Below are positions 50,098-59,238 of a stretch of DNA of 64,000 nucleotides, piece by piece. Location of the stretch: NCBI GenBank assembly GCA_001887945.1, contig LDOQ01000199.1:40895-104894 (forward strand), given 5' to 3'. How positions within the stretch are numbered: the first letter of the stretch is position 1; each line of letters opens with the position of its first letter. The notes below the pieces were generated by a model. It did no database searches and was not told the origin of the DNA. It saw only the letters and a list, made by a program, of their open reading frames with translations. Position numbers and translations under genes: made by a program. This stretch comes from Spraguea lophii. Its lineage: Eukaryota; Microsporidia; Spragueidae.

Positions 50098-50949
50098 AAA
50101 AAAATAAAAGCAGGCTTATTATGAAACAAAAAAATGATCTTATCAAATTATAATTCTATACGATAATAAAATCTAGAATAACTTCAAAATTATAAAATCA
50201 ATCTGTTTGGTTAAAAGTAAATTTTATTTGACAAATAACTGATAATTGGATATTAAAGTTTTAAATCCTTAATTTTAGAATTAAATATTTATATTTATTT
50301 ACCAATCAAGATATTTTTTTAACTTTAGAATAAAATATTTTATAATATGTTTTACAAATAAAACTATTAAGCGTTTGAAGAAATAAATATTTCTAAAAAA
50401 TGAAATAACATTCGTTATTTATAAAAATAACAAATAAAATTATTATATTCATATTTTACCATCAAAATAACAAGCATATAAAAATAAATCGTTTTATAAG
50501 AAAAATATTATTATGATTATTAATATAATATTTTAAATATTAATTTTAAAAAAATAAAGTGTTATAAAAGTTAATAAATGTACGAAGCCATAGAATTATT
50601 TATTAAATTTATATTTTAATATTATTATTTATTTAATAATCAGTGTAATCAATCAATATTTTTAAATCATAAATTAATTTTTATTGGGAGATCAGGTAAG
50701 TATATTCGTATTTTATTTAATAAGTGAAAGTATCATTTTTTATTCATGGATTATTTATATTTATATTGTTTTAAATGTCAAAAAGATAATAATTATCAAA
50801 ATGAAATTGTTGGTGAATTAAGTAATAAGATTTTATTGATTGTTATTTTTAAAGTGAATTAGAAAATCTTAATAATAGGAGAATTTAATAATTTTTAGGT
50901 GAATAAGTTTTTTACGTAAAAGTTGCTTTGAGGACCCCGCTTTTTAAAA
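50098..50949. other. AT-rich intergenic
   Basis: No gene seen. The terminal parts of the adjacent decayed Merlin element should lie here, but I could not define terminal inverted repeats by eye. Confidence 0.4.
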
Positions 50950-51790
50950 ATTTATATAAAACATACCCAATATCTACAAGATTAGAATTGTATGAGCATC
51001 TTAATTCATCTTATAAAGTTTTTAATTTCTGGTCCAATTTAGGAGTAATTTATAAAACTAGAAGATGTCCAAAAGTGTAAAAAGAACATGTAGTTAAAGA
51101 ATAAAAAGTAGCAGATGGGTTAATCTGGGTTTGTAAAACCAAAAGATGTAATAAAACATCTATTTCAATACGACGAGTGGGTTCTGTATTTTCAGGTATA
51201 CAAACATCACTAAAAAAATATAATTTCAATAATATATGAATGGTCCTGTGACACGCAGATAAAGAATATTAACTGTGAATTAAAAGTTGAATATAAGTTA
51301 ACTAATACAGTTTTAAATCCTGTAAAAATTGTTATTAATAAAACCAAATATTGAAAAATAGATGGTGATAAAGATCTAATGGAGGTTGATTGAAGTTGCT
51401 TCAATAAGAATAAGTATAACGTTGGACGATAGTCTAAACAATTATGTTGCGTTGGTGAAATATCACGAACTTCCAAACAATGTTTTTGGAAAGAAGCCAT
51501 GAAATCATCGAAAATATAGTTTTAAAAATATAAATGAGAATACCACGATAATGACAGATGACTAGAAAGATTATTTTAATCTCAAAAATATAGGATTTAA
51601 ACATTTTTGGATAAATCATAAAATAAACTTTGTATCCCCGGAAATAAAGAGATACGCACTCAGAACATTGAAAACTTGTGATGTAAACTAAAGAAATATA
51701 TTAAAACACGTGGAACCAGTATTAAAAAGAACATTTCAAGACATATCTCGGATTTAAATTTCTTAAGCACTCATTCTAGAAAATTTTATA
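50950..51790 (+). pseudogene. Merlin/IS1595-family transposase, decayed
   Basis: Reading across frameshifts and stops, the transposase is followed from end to end. An N-terminal zinc region is at about 51060-51165 (KTRRCPKC, one base inserted before the second Cys, then WVC and CNKTSISIRR). After this come the first catalytic block MEVD-SCFNKNKYNVGR (from 51379, with a stop where Glu is expected), the second block TTIMTDD-KDYFNLKNIGFK (about 51543-51605), and the NH-INFVSPE segment. It has about eight disabling changes. This Merlin superfamily of cut-and-paste DNA transposons is known in Microsporidia and animals. No TIRs or target duplications were identified. Confidence 0.85.
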
Positions 51791-52588
51791 CGATTTAAAG
51801 AAATATAAAACAAATAAACATTGATTAAACATTTTTTTATCTATATAAACTTTTTAAAAAATGATTCAAAACGACTTTTACCGATTATTTATTATGATTA
51901 TATTAAAATCTTAATATACATGATATATAATGGATTTAAAAGGGTTAATTTTATTAAATAGTTTATTCCCATATGAATTTATTTGATTATTTATTCTGAT
52001 TTTAAATAAATTCAATTTATTTTTTAAGAATGGGCATGATAATATGTATTTTATTGAAATCCGACCTCGAAAGAATATAAAATAAGATCGGATTAATGCA
52101 TATATATAGTAAATATAATTAGTACAAGTTGTATTATGATCGTTAAAGATCCAACAGTCAGAAATCATAGTAAATTATAATCAAACAAAACATTTTGGTT
52201 ATAATTAAAACGTTATAACAAAAAATAATATTCATAAAATATCATTATAGAGAATATTATAAACAATACAAATATAATTTAGAGTTATACAAAGGAATAA
52301 AAATTCATATTATCATTACTTCTGTTTCGGGAACATGTCAAATATTTTGATTAACGTTAAAACCAAAATTAAATTAGTTTGTGTATAAACTTTTATTGTT
52401 TATAAATGTAAGTTTTAAGTCTTTAATACGAATAAAATAAAATATTATTAAATTGTTATAACATTTTAATTAAAACTTAAAATATGAAATTTAGAAAATA
52501 TCCATTTTTTATATGTCAAAATATTTAATTAAATAAAGGAGTTATAAAGTAAATTTAAAATTATTTAAAGATTCTATAATATATATGT
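51791..52588. promoter_or_regulatory. Intergenic, upstream of the pseudogene
   Basis: AT-rich. The last 50 bases contain TATAAAGTAAATTTAAAATT, matching TATAAAGTAAATTTAAAACT just upstream of the intact paralogue at 55066. This may be the shared promoter of the family. Nothing else identified. Confidence 0.5.
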
Positions 52589-53810
52589 ATGCGCTCATTT
52601 ATGAATCTAATATACATCCTAATTTTTCTTGTATTTTTTGTTTTAATAATACTTTTTATCATGGTATCCGAATATAATTCAAAATTTGGAAATGTATATC
52701 ATAATAAATCAAAGAAGCGTATTACAATAAAGGATGTAAAGAAAAATAAAAAAGATAATACTATCTATGAAGAATATAAAAAAATAGAGAACATGACTAC
52801 GCTATAATACATGATACTAACCCTGTAGCTAAAAGAATATCCAATCCTAAAATTTTCAAAAACCCTAACTGTTTGGTATAATCACAATCTTTACCGGAAA
52901 GTATGTTAATAAAACCAATTTTCCCCAATACAACATGCACAGGTAATGAGGATTAAGCAAATAAAATATTTGTCTGTTATTATTAATACTTTATGTTTTA
53001 TCTTCCAATTTTGAATTTAAGGAATTGATTTTTCATGAAGAAGATTTAACCAAACAAAAATTAATAAGGTTAAAAAAACAAATTTAAAAGATATGGATAA
53101 TAAAACTAAAATAAATAATGTCGGTGTATATAAATTTTATAAATATTGTAAGAATATAGAATTGGGAACATCTCTTTACATCAAAATATATCGCAAAATA
53201 AGTTATATTGATATTTTGTCAGAGAATGGTTTATTAAATCGTTTTTTGTCCGAAAAGGCGGTGAAATGTACATAAATTTTATGGGGTGATTTTAACAGAT
53301 ATTAAAGAACTTGTTTGTTTTATTAAACCTGAAAAACTATTTAAAGATGTGATTATAAAGTTTTTATGTTTTTAAGTTTGGAATACACTTTAAAATGGAA
53401 ATGCAAATCCAAAAGTAAATATAAGAAAACAGGAACTGTGTATAAAAATTATAGAAACTGCTTACTTTTCGAAATACTATTTGAAACAGTCGTCCAAAAC
53501 TCTTTATTGCAATATATCAACAACTAACGAAATAATTTAAAATACAATCCATTTTTTGATATAATAGGTGTTGATTTTCTATTAAGTGACTTTATTTTTC
53601 ATTTACAGACTGTGTAATAGAAAATAGATCGTTAATATCAAAAGTTATAGAAACTGCGATAAATATATCAAATAAAACATATCGATCGCAAATTTTATTG
53701 AATGCGGAAAATCTATTAAAACTCTCCAATTACAGATAATAATGTAATTGAATTGGATGATGCAAAAATAACGAAGTTTTATTTTTACAGTATATTCGTC
53801 TATCAACGTA
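52589..53810 (+). pseudogene. Broken paralogue of the gene at 55066
   Basis: It starts with an open piece of 72 codons carrying a membrane segment at residues 7-27, then stops. Further pieces continue in other frames. At 53126, FYKYCKNIELGTSLYIKI matches FYQECCEIELEMPLYDKI of the intact protein. At about 53692, FIECGKSIK matches LIECGNSIK. At about 53738, NNVIELDDAKI matches NNIIELGKSKN close to the C-terminus. Order and spacing are kept, so this is a full-length relic with several frameshifts and stops. The sequence upstream of the start is also shared. Confidence 0.75.
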
Positions 53811-55065
53811 ATTAAAATAATTTAAGGTTTTTTATCATAATATTTAATTATAATCAAAGAGTTATCTAAGATCGCATCTTATAATAGTTTAAAACCTTTT
53901 ATATTTTCATGTTTATTTTTTTCTAAAAAGGCGCGATTTTTTAATAAATATCTTGGGCAAATGCTATTTTTTTTAAGCATAAGAAAATTTTATTTATGAT
54001 ACATTTTTACTTCACTACAACTATATTTTTATCTTCCTACACTCTACTCAACTCCCAATCTGATATATCAGCTTCTCTGGGGAGGATCACAACAAATCTT
54101 CTCCTGGCCGGTTGCGGCCCACCATGGTCTGGGACCTTTGGTTCTTGGATTGGGCAAATACTGTTCGCCGTGTTTTAATATCGTTGATTCTATAGATCAT
54201 CAAATATATTTGCATTAACAGGTTTATAATATATATTCATTAGCTTCATTTAACCATATATTCAAGAGTATTGGAAATTTATGTATATTCAGTCATTAAA
54301 TTCCTTTATGCTTTATTGATCTTATAATCGCCATATGTTCATAATATTAGAATTATCGGTATTAACATAAAGATTGTAATCACATTAACTAATTTGATGT
54401 GCTATATCAGTGGGTATACAATGCACAGGTTTATTTATTTATCTTGTCGATACTTATCCACTTGAAATATCATTAACTAAAATTATTATTTAGTATATTT
54501 TTGTTATAAATTTTTTTTCGGATCAGGTATTCGAATGCACGATGAATATTGGTTATCACCTCACACCAAATATGTGTATTTTTTAATAACTTTGGATGTG
54601 ATTTAAGGAAGAAAATATATTTTAATAATAACTTTGCTAAAAACGTTAATACATTCTTCTCAAAAAAATCTTGTGAGATTTAGAAATTAAATAGAAAAAT
54701 TATAAAATATAATCATATTTTGTCCATAATAATAACAATGTATTTTCAATTAAATATTTTCTATTAAAAGGTTTTGTTAATAATACAATTGTAAGGTAAA
54801 TACAATTTATTATAGTTATAAATAAATCTATTATAAAAATACTTAAAAAAAGATGACACGCTAATTATTTTCTATAAAGAGGACTTTTTATTTTTCTCCT
54901 GTCAAACGTTTATCGAAGATTACCAATTATTATATATTTTTGTAACTTAAACGAATACAAATCTTTAAAAATCATGTATTCTCGCCCTTCTAGATTATTT
55001 AATTAAAAAAAGATGCGATATAAAGTAAATTTAAAACTATATAAACGTTGGTATGAACCTAATAT
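53811..55065. other. 1.25-kb intergenic region with repeat
   Basis: Holds the R1 copy at 54095-54470. A GC-rich patch at 54075-54175 stands out strongly from its surroundings. Near 55000 the promoter-like sequence shared with 52540 begins. No gene called. Confidence 0.45.
54095..54470 (+). repeat. Dispersed repeat R1, copy 6
   Basis: Has the GC-rich core best preserved: CTGGCCGGTTGCGGCCC followed by GGGACCTTTGGTTC. Then follow AATATATATTCATTAGCTTC, AAGATTGTAATCACATTAAC and a GGGTATACAATGCACAGG block. It aligns with copy 2 from its TGGCC core to the block before the pyrimidine run. Confidence 0.65.
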
Positions 55066-56349
55066 ATGGAGGTTTTACAACTTGTAGTTTATGGTGTCGG
55101 AGCCATACTATTTGCAGCGTTTATTGCAACATGGATATATCCCAACCCTAACAACATAGATATTCTTGCTGAATCGCTTAGGTCCGTTGATGATTATAAA
55201 TATATATATGATAATATTGATAAAACAAACAAAGATGAAAATGAAATGAATTCAACGAAAAATAAACATGATAATATCGCTTCCGATAATGATAAAAGTG
55301 ATAACAGTGATGAAGATAAAAATAAAGAGAATTCTCTAGTTAAAGATATTGAACCACAAAATCTCGATCAAATGTCCGAGCAAAAAACATCTGAAAATTC
55401 AAATTTCTTTGTACAATTACAATCTTTATCAGAAGACATGAAAATTGAGCCAATACCTATCATTAAATTAATACCTGCAAATGGAAGCCTTGTGAATGAA
55501 TATAATAATAGTGTTTATTTGTCGATATTGTATACTTTATATCAAAATGAAGAATTTAAAGAAATGATTTTGGAAAATGAAAACCTTCAAGATCCAAAGA
55601 TGAAGAAAATACAAGAAATTTTAAAGAAGATGAATAATAAAAATAAGGTCAAAGAAGATCATTCTGACGAATTTTATCAAGAATGTTGTGAGATAGAATT
55701 AGAAATGCCTCTTTATGATAAAATATCTCCAACAATATGTTTTATGAATCTTGTAGCAGATAAGAATATAACATCCCCATTCTCGGATAATAAAAATAAG
55801 GAGATATTTCATGATATAGTTTTAAAAGATATTGAAGATCTTACTCAATCCAATGAACTAAAAGAAGACTTTGAAAAAGTAATAGAAACAATCCTTTGTA
55901 GTTTCAAAGACGAGATAACCAAGAAAGCTATAATAGAAAATAAGGAAAAATCCAATACGAAAAGGGCACAAAATTTAGAAACCGAGGTTCTGTTTTATAT
56001 TAATGCACCGTATAATAAGAGCGTAGAAAAAAGTCTTTATAATCATATTATTGATTTAACGGAAAGAATTACGTCAGGAACTTTTCCTGAACTCGAAGGT
56101 AATGTTAATCTTGTTATTCGTGATTACATTTTTATTTATTTGTCGTTTACTGAATCTGAAAAAGGAGCTGCGAAGCACAAACCTAAAACTATAGAAACTG
56201 TAATAGGAATATACGGAAAACCGTATAAATTGAAAACATTAATAGAATGCGGGAATTCCATTAAAATTATTACCATCTCAGAAAATAACATAATTGAACT
56301 TGGTAAAAGTAAAAATCTTCAAGGTGTATTTTTACAGTATGCCTGTTAG
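55066..56349 (+). CDS. Membrane-anchored protein, possible degenerate USP
   Basis: A 427-residue protein of a family with a broken copy next door. Residues 4-25 are a single hydrophobic helix (signal anchor). Residues 50-120 are acidic and low-complexity. The folded part may be a decayed ubiquitin-specific protease. NNSVYLSILYTLYQNEEF (about 146-163) resembles the Cys box of USPs (N-CYLNS-LQ-L----F) with Val in place of the nucleophile. NLVIRDYIFIYLSF and YKLKTLIECG near the end resemble the later USP strands, but the catalytic His box is not visible. If so, the protein is catalytically dead. The upstream region lacks CCC. The family assignment is inference; the gene itself is secure. Confidence 0.75.
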   Translation: MEVLQLVVYGVGAILFAAFIATWIYPNPNNIDILAESLRSVDDYKYIYDNIDKTNKDENEMNSTKNKHDNIASDNDKSDNSDEDKNKENSLVKDIEPQNLDQMSEQKTSENSNFFVQLQSLSEDMKIEPIPIIKLIPANGSLVNEYNNSVYLSILYTLYQNEEFKEMILENENLQDPKMKKIQEILKKMNNKNKVKEDHSDEFYQECCEIELEMPLYDKISPTICFMNLVADKNITSPFSDNKNKEIFHDIVLKDIEDLTQSNELKEDFEKVIETILCSFKDEITKKAIIENKEKSNTKRAQNLETEVLFYINAPYNKSVEKSLYNHIIDLTERITSGTFPELEGNVNLVIRDYIFIYLSFTESEKGAAKHKPKTIETVIGIYGKPYKLKTLIECGNSIKIITISENNIIELGKSKNLQGVFLQYAC

Positions 56350-56580
56350 TCATCTTAATTAAAAGTATGTTAGTTAATATTGTTTTTTGATACAGTAAAC
56401 TGTTATATGCAGTTATATAATATTTTAATTTTTTTTTACAATCATGATAAAAATTATCTCTTTTAAAATTTATTTGGATTATTTCTACGCAAAATAAAAG
56501 GAGATATTGTATTTTATTGAAAAAATAATTATAGAATTTAAATAAAGATTTTATGAAATATTTTATACGTCCCTAAAAGA

Positions 56581-57108
56581 ATGTTTAAGAGAATTGAAGT
56601 AGAAGATGATGTAATTTTACATCCAAATGATTACAAAAATACGGATAAAACAATGCAAAATCTTAACAATCGTTATATCAATAGAATTTTGGATGATTAT
56701 CTCTGTGTATGTATAGAATCCATTGTGAAAATTAATGGTAATAAAATTATCAATGGTTTAATAAAAACCAATATAAGATTTAAAGTAATTGTTTATAAAA
56801 TGTATCATGGTGAAGTAATTGAAGGTACTATACTCAGACAAGAAGAAAATGAAATAAAAATATGTACTCCTTTTTTTAGTGATATTAGTGTGAAAAAAGA
56901 AGATTTGTTAAAAGGATGTGAGAAGGGAACATTTATAAAAAATAACAAAGAATTCATGGTATGGTATTGGATGTACAAAGAAAATAAACTTTATTTTAAA
57001 AATAACGCAAAAGTAAAATTCAAAATAAAAAATATATGTACTGATCCACTGATGATAGAAGCGCGTATGGATGAGTTTGGATTGGGACCTGTAGAATGGT
57101 GGTATTAA
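56581..57108 (+). CDS. RPC25: RNA polymerase III subunit Rpc25 (Rpc8)
   Basis: Stalk subunit of RNA polymerase III, paralogue of Rpb7 and needed for initiation. Residues 1-80 form the N-terminal tip domain (MFKRIEVEDDVILHP start; NNRYINRILDDYLCVCI). Residues 80-165 form the OB domain: RFKVIVYKMYHGEVIEGTIL, KICTPFFSDISVKKEDL, MVWYWMY and VKFKIKNI. The FF-DI-V pattern and the late W-W segment are typical of Rpc25 rather than Rpb7 or Rpa43. The 175 residues are somewhat short of yeast (212). CCCTAAAAGA precedes the ATG. It converges on the next gene with three bases between stops. Confidence 0.9.
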   Translation: MFKRIEVEDDVILHPNDYKNTDKTMQNLNNRYINRILDDYLCVCIESIVKINGNKIINGLIKTNIRFKVIVYKMYHGEVIEGTILRQEENEIKICTPFFSDISVKKEDLLKGCEKGTFIKNNKEFMVWYWMYKENKLYFKNNAKVKFKIKNICTDPLMIEARMDEFGLGPVEWWY

Positions 57109-57111
57109 TAT

Positions 57112-59040
57112 TTATTGAGTATTTAAAATTCCGTTATGTTTCATTTTCTTGTATGCAATAAATAAATCTAAATTGTTTTCATCGTTTTCCAATCGACTGA
57201 GTATTTGTGTAAAAGAAAATTTTTGCTTTGAATGTATGAAAAAATTTGTTATAAATTCATTCAACTGTTCAGGAGGACATATAAATATTTTCAAATAGTT
57301 TTCAATTATCTGGAGTAGTGGTATTACAGTTATTTTATTTTTCAAAAAATTCTTTATCTCGGATATTTGAAATAATATTATTTCGGATTTTTTTTCGTTC
57401 ATTTTATTTTTATATATGGTTGAGAATAAATAACAGAATATGGTTTCTAAAAGAAAATAAATTATTTCTTCCGAAACAAATGAATGTTCTTTTGTAAATA
57501 TGTTATCTCTTAGAAGTTTTATAATATTGGCACTGCAGGTGTATAATTCAAAGGATTTTGAATTAAATATTTCACCTGTTTTAATTTCTATAAAATTTGT
57601 TATACATTTTTCTTTTAATTTTAATTCTTTGAAATATTCAAGATCCAAATATTCTTTCCTTGTTAGTTGATAAACTTTTTCTAATAACCCATTGAACGTA
57701 TTGGTAGTATAATTTAATGTATTAAGAATAATAATACCATAATATATATCCATTGGTTCTTTCATATTCACAATAGCCTTTTTGATAAATATATCTACTT
57801 TCTCAACAAATATATCGAAAGTTTTTTTATCTTCAAAATATTTTATTTTATTAAAAGATATACTGGCTACTCTAAAAGCATCTATGATAATTTTATGGAT
57901 TTTCATTTCTTCTGCTTCGATATTCGTTAATTTTAAGAATGAATCGATATAAAAATTTATATGAGATAAAAATGATCTAGAAAGCATTTTCATGTGTATA
58001 CAAACTTTATCCGGCTTTTTAAAAGATTGTAACACTTCTTTTGTATTTTCAAAACTTATTTTTTTTGATTCTATTTTATTTTTATAATTTTTAGGCTTTG
58101 AATCCACACATATAATTTCTAATGATAATTTATCTATAAAATCATGCGGATTCTGATCTAATAAACTAAATTTTCTTTCAAATAAATTTTCTTTTTCATA
58201 TGAATTTTTATCTTCCATCATTTCAATATTTTCTAATAATCGCAGTGATAAAAGATTTTTATCGTATAACACAATTTCTTTACACGTATTAGTTTTTGGA
58301 ATATATTCATATAATTGTTCATGTTCATCCTTTATTTCTACATTATCGCCTTTAAAAGTAATTTTGTTATTCATTTTATTTATTTCAAAACATGAGTGAC
58401 TAATGAAATATTCTTTCAAATATTTTTCTTCAAATTTTATTGTTTCATTTAAAACCTCAACATATTCTTTTTTGTCGATTTCATCCAAATAAAAAAAATC
58501 TGCTATCAGTTGCTTAATAAATGTTGATATTTTAAATACAAATTCTCCTTCTATATTTACTTCTCTAAAATTAGTCGTAACTAAATGCATCTTATTGAAA
58601 ACTCTTGTAAATGTTGTATATACTATTTTTAAATCCAAAATAGTAGATAATTTAATGTTATTTACATTTACCTGGAGTTTATAAACATTTTTAATCTCTA
58701 TTATTTTTTCACAATTCAATTCATATGCTATTTCATTATAAAATTCATTAGAATATCTTTCAACCACACTGTTAGAAATAATCTCAATTATTTGCGAAAA
58801 ATAATCATTTCCTAATTCTCTAGATATTTCTATTCTAGTGTTATCTATAGGTTTATTATTACACAGAAGAAAACACACATCATTTTTTATCAAAGATTTT
58901 ATAAGATCTATTTGCTCACTTAAATTTTCTTTTTCACGAAAATTTAAGACTTTTTCATTTATCATTTTTAAATGTTTCTTCATTTGAACATAATTTTTGA
59001 ATCTTATAGTTTCTTTAAGCTCTGAAAGTTCTCTGTTCAT
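57112..59040 (-). CDS. Large helical protein, possibly GARP subunit Vps53
   Basis: The 642-residue protein is all-helical, without membrane segments or catalytic motifs. The N-terminus is coiled-coil-like (residues 1-60). The C-terminal ICPPEQLNEFITNFFIHSKQ, then FSFTQILSRLEN, resembles the end of Vps53 and other tethering-complex (CATCHR) subunits ('--P---F---Y-----D---F--IL-LKG'). Vps53 is a GARP/EARP subunit for endosome-to-Golgi vesicles. The match is limited to the end, so another GARP or exocyst subunit is possible. No CCC precedes the ATG, so the start is less certain. The gap to the next gene upstream is 198 bases. Confidence 0.45.
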   Translation of the reverse strand: MNRELSELKETIRFKNYVQMKKHLKMINEKVLNFREKENLSEQIDLIKSLIKNDVCFLLCNNKPIDNTRIEISRELGNDYFSQIIEIISNSVVERYSNEFYNEIAYELNCEKIIEIKNVYKLQVNVNNIKLSTILDLKIVYTTFTRVFNKMHLVTTNFREVNIEGEFVFKISTFIKQLIADFFYLDEIDKKEYVEVLNETIKFEEKYLKEYFISHSCFEINKMNNKITFKGDNVEIKDEHEQLYEYIPKTNTCKEIVLYDKNLLSLRLLENIEMMEDKNSYEKENLFERKFSLLDQNPHDFIDKLSLEIICVDSKPKNYKNKIESKKISFENTKEVLQSFKKPDKVCIHMKMLSRSFLSHINFYIDSFLKLTNIEAEEMKIHKIIIDAFRVASISFNKIKYFEDKKTFDIFVEKVDIFIKKAIVNMKEPMDIYYGIIILNTLNYTTNTFNGLLEKVYQLTRKEYLDLEYFKELKLKEKCITNFIEIKTGEIFNSKSFELYTCSANIIKLLRDNIFTKEHSFVSEEIIYFLLETIFCYLFSTIYKNKMNEKKSEIILFQISEIKNFLKNKITVIPLLQIIENYLKIFICPPEQLNEFITNFFIHSKQKFSFTQILSRLENDENNLDLFIAYKKMKHNGILNTQ

Positions 59041-59238
59041 ATTTTATCAGATAATACATTCTTATAAATGTTTCATAGCTTTGTATCAGTTTATGTGATA
59101 GAATATAAAACAATTATCAGTAATCAATTATACATATAAAATCGAATCCTTTATGTTACAATAAATACTAGATTCTAAATCTTAGTTTATATTTTGTTAA
59201 ATATCAGTTTTAAAAATTTTATTATAAATTTAAAAATA

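Noticed and set aside
51210..51500. Minus-strand open frame of 96 codons
   Set aside because: Antisense to the Merlin transposase remnant, which explains the sequence better.
53996..54178. Open frame of 60 codons with a signal-like N-terminus
   Set aside because: Ends in the GC-rich core of repeat R1; the Gly/Trp-rich tail is explained by that repeat.
54520..54560. tRNA-like T-loop word (GGTATTCGAATGCAC)
   Set aside because: The word is a self-complementary stretch; no acceptor, D or anticodon stems can be built around it.
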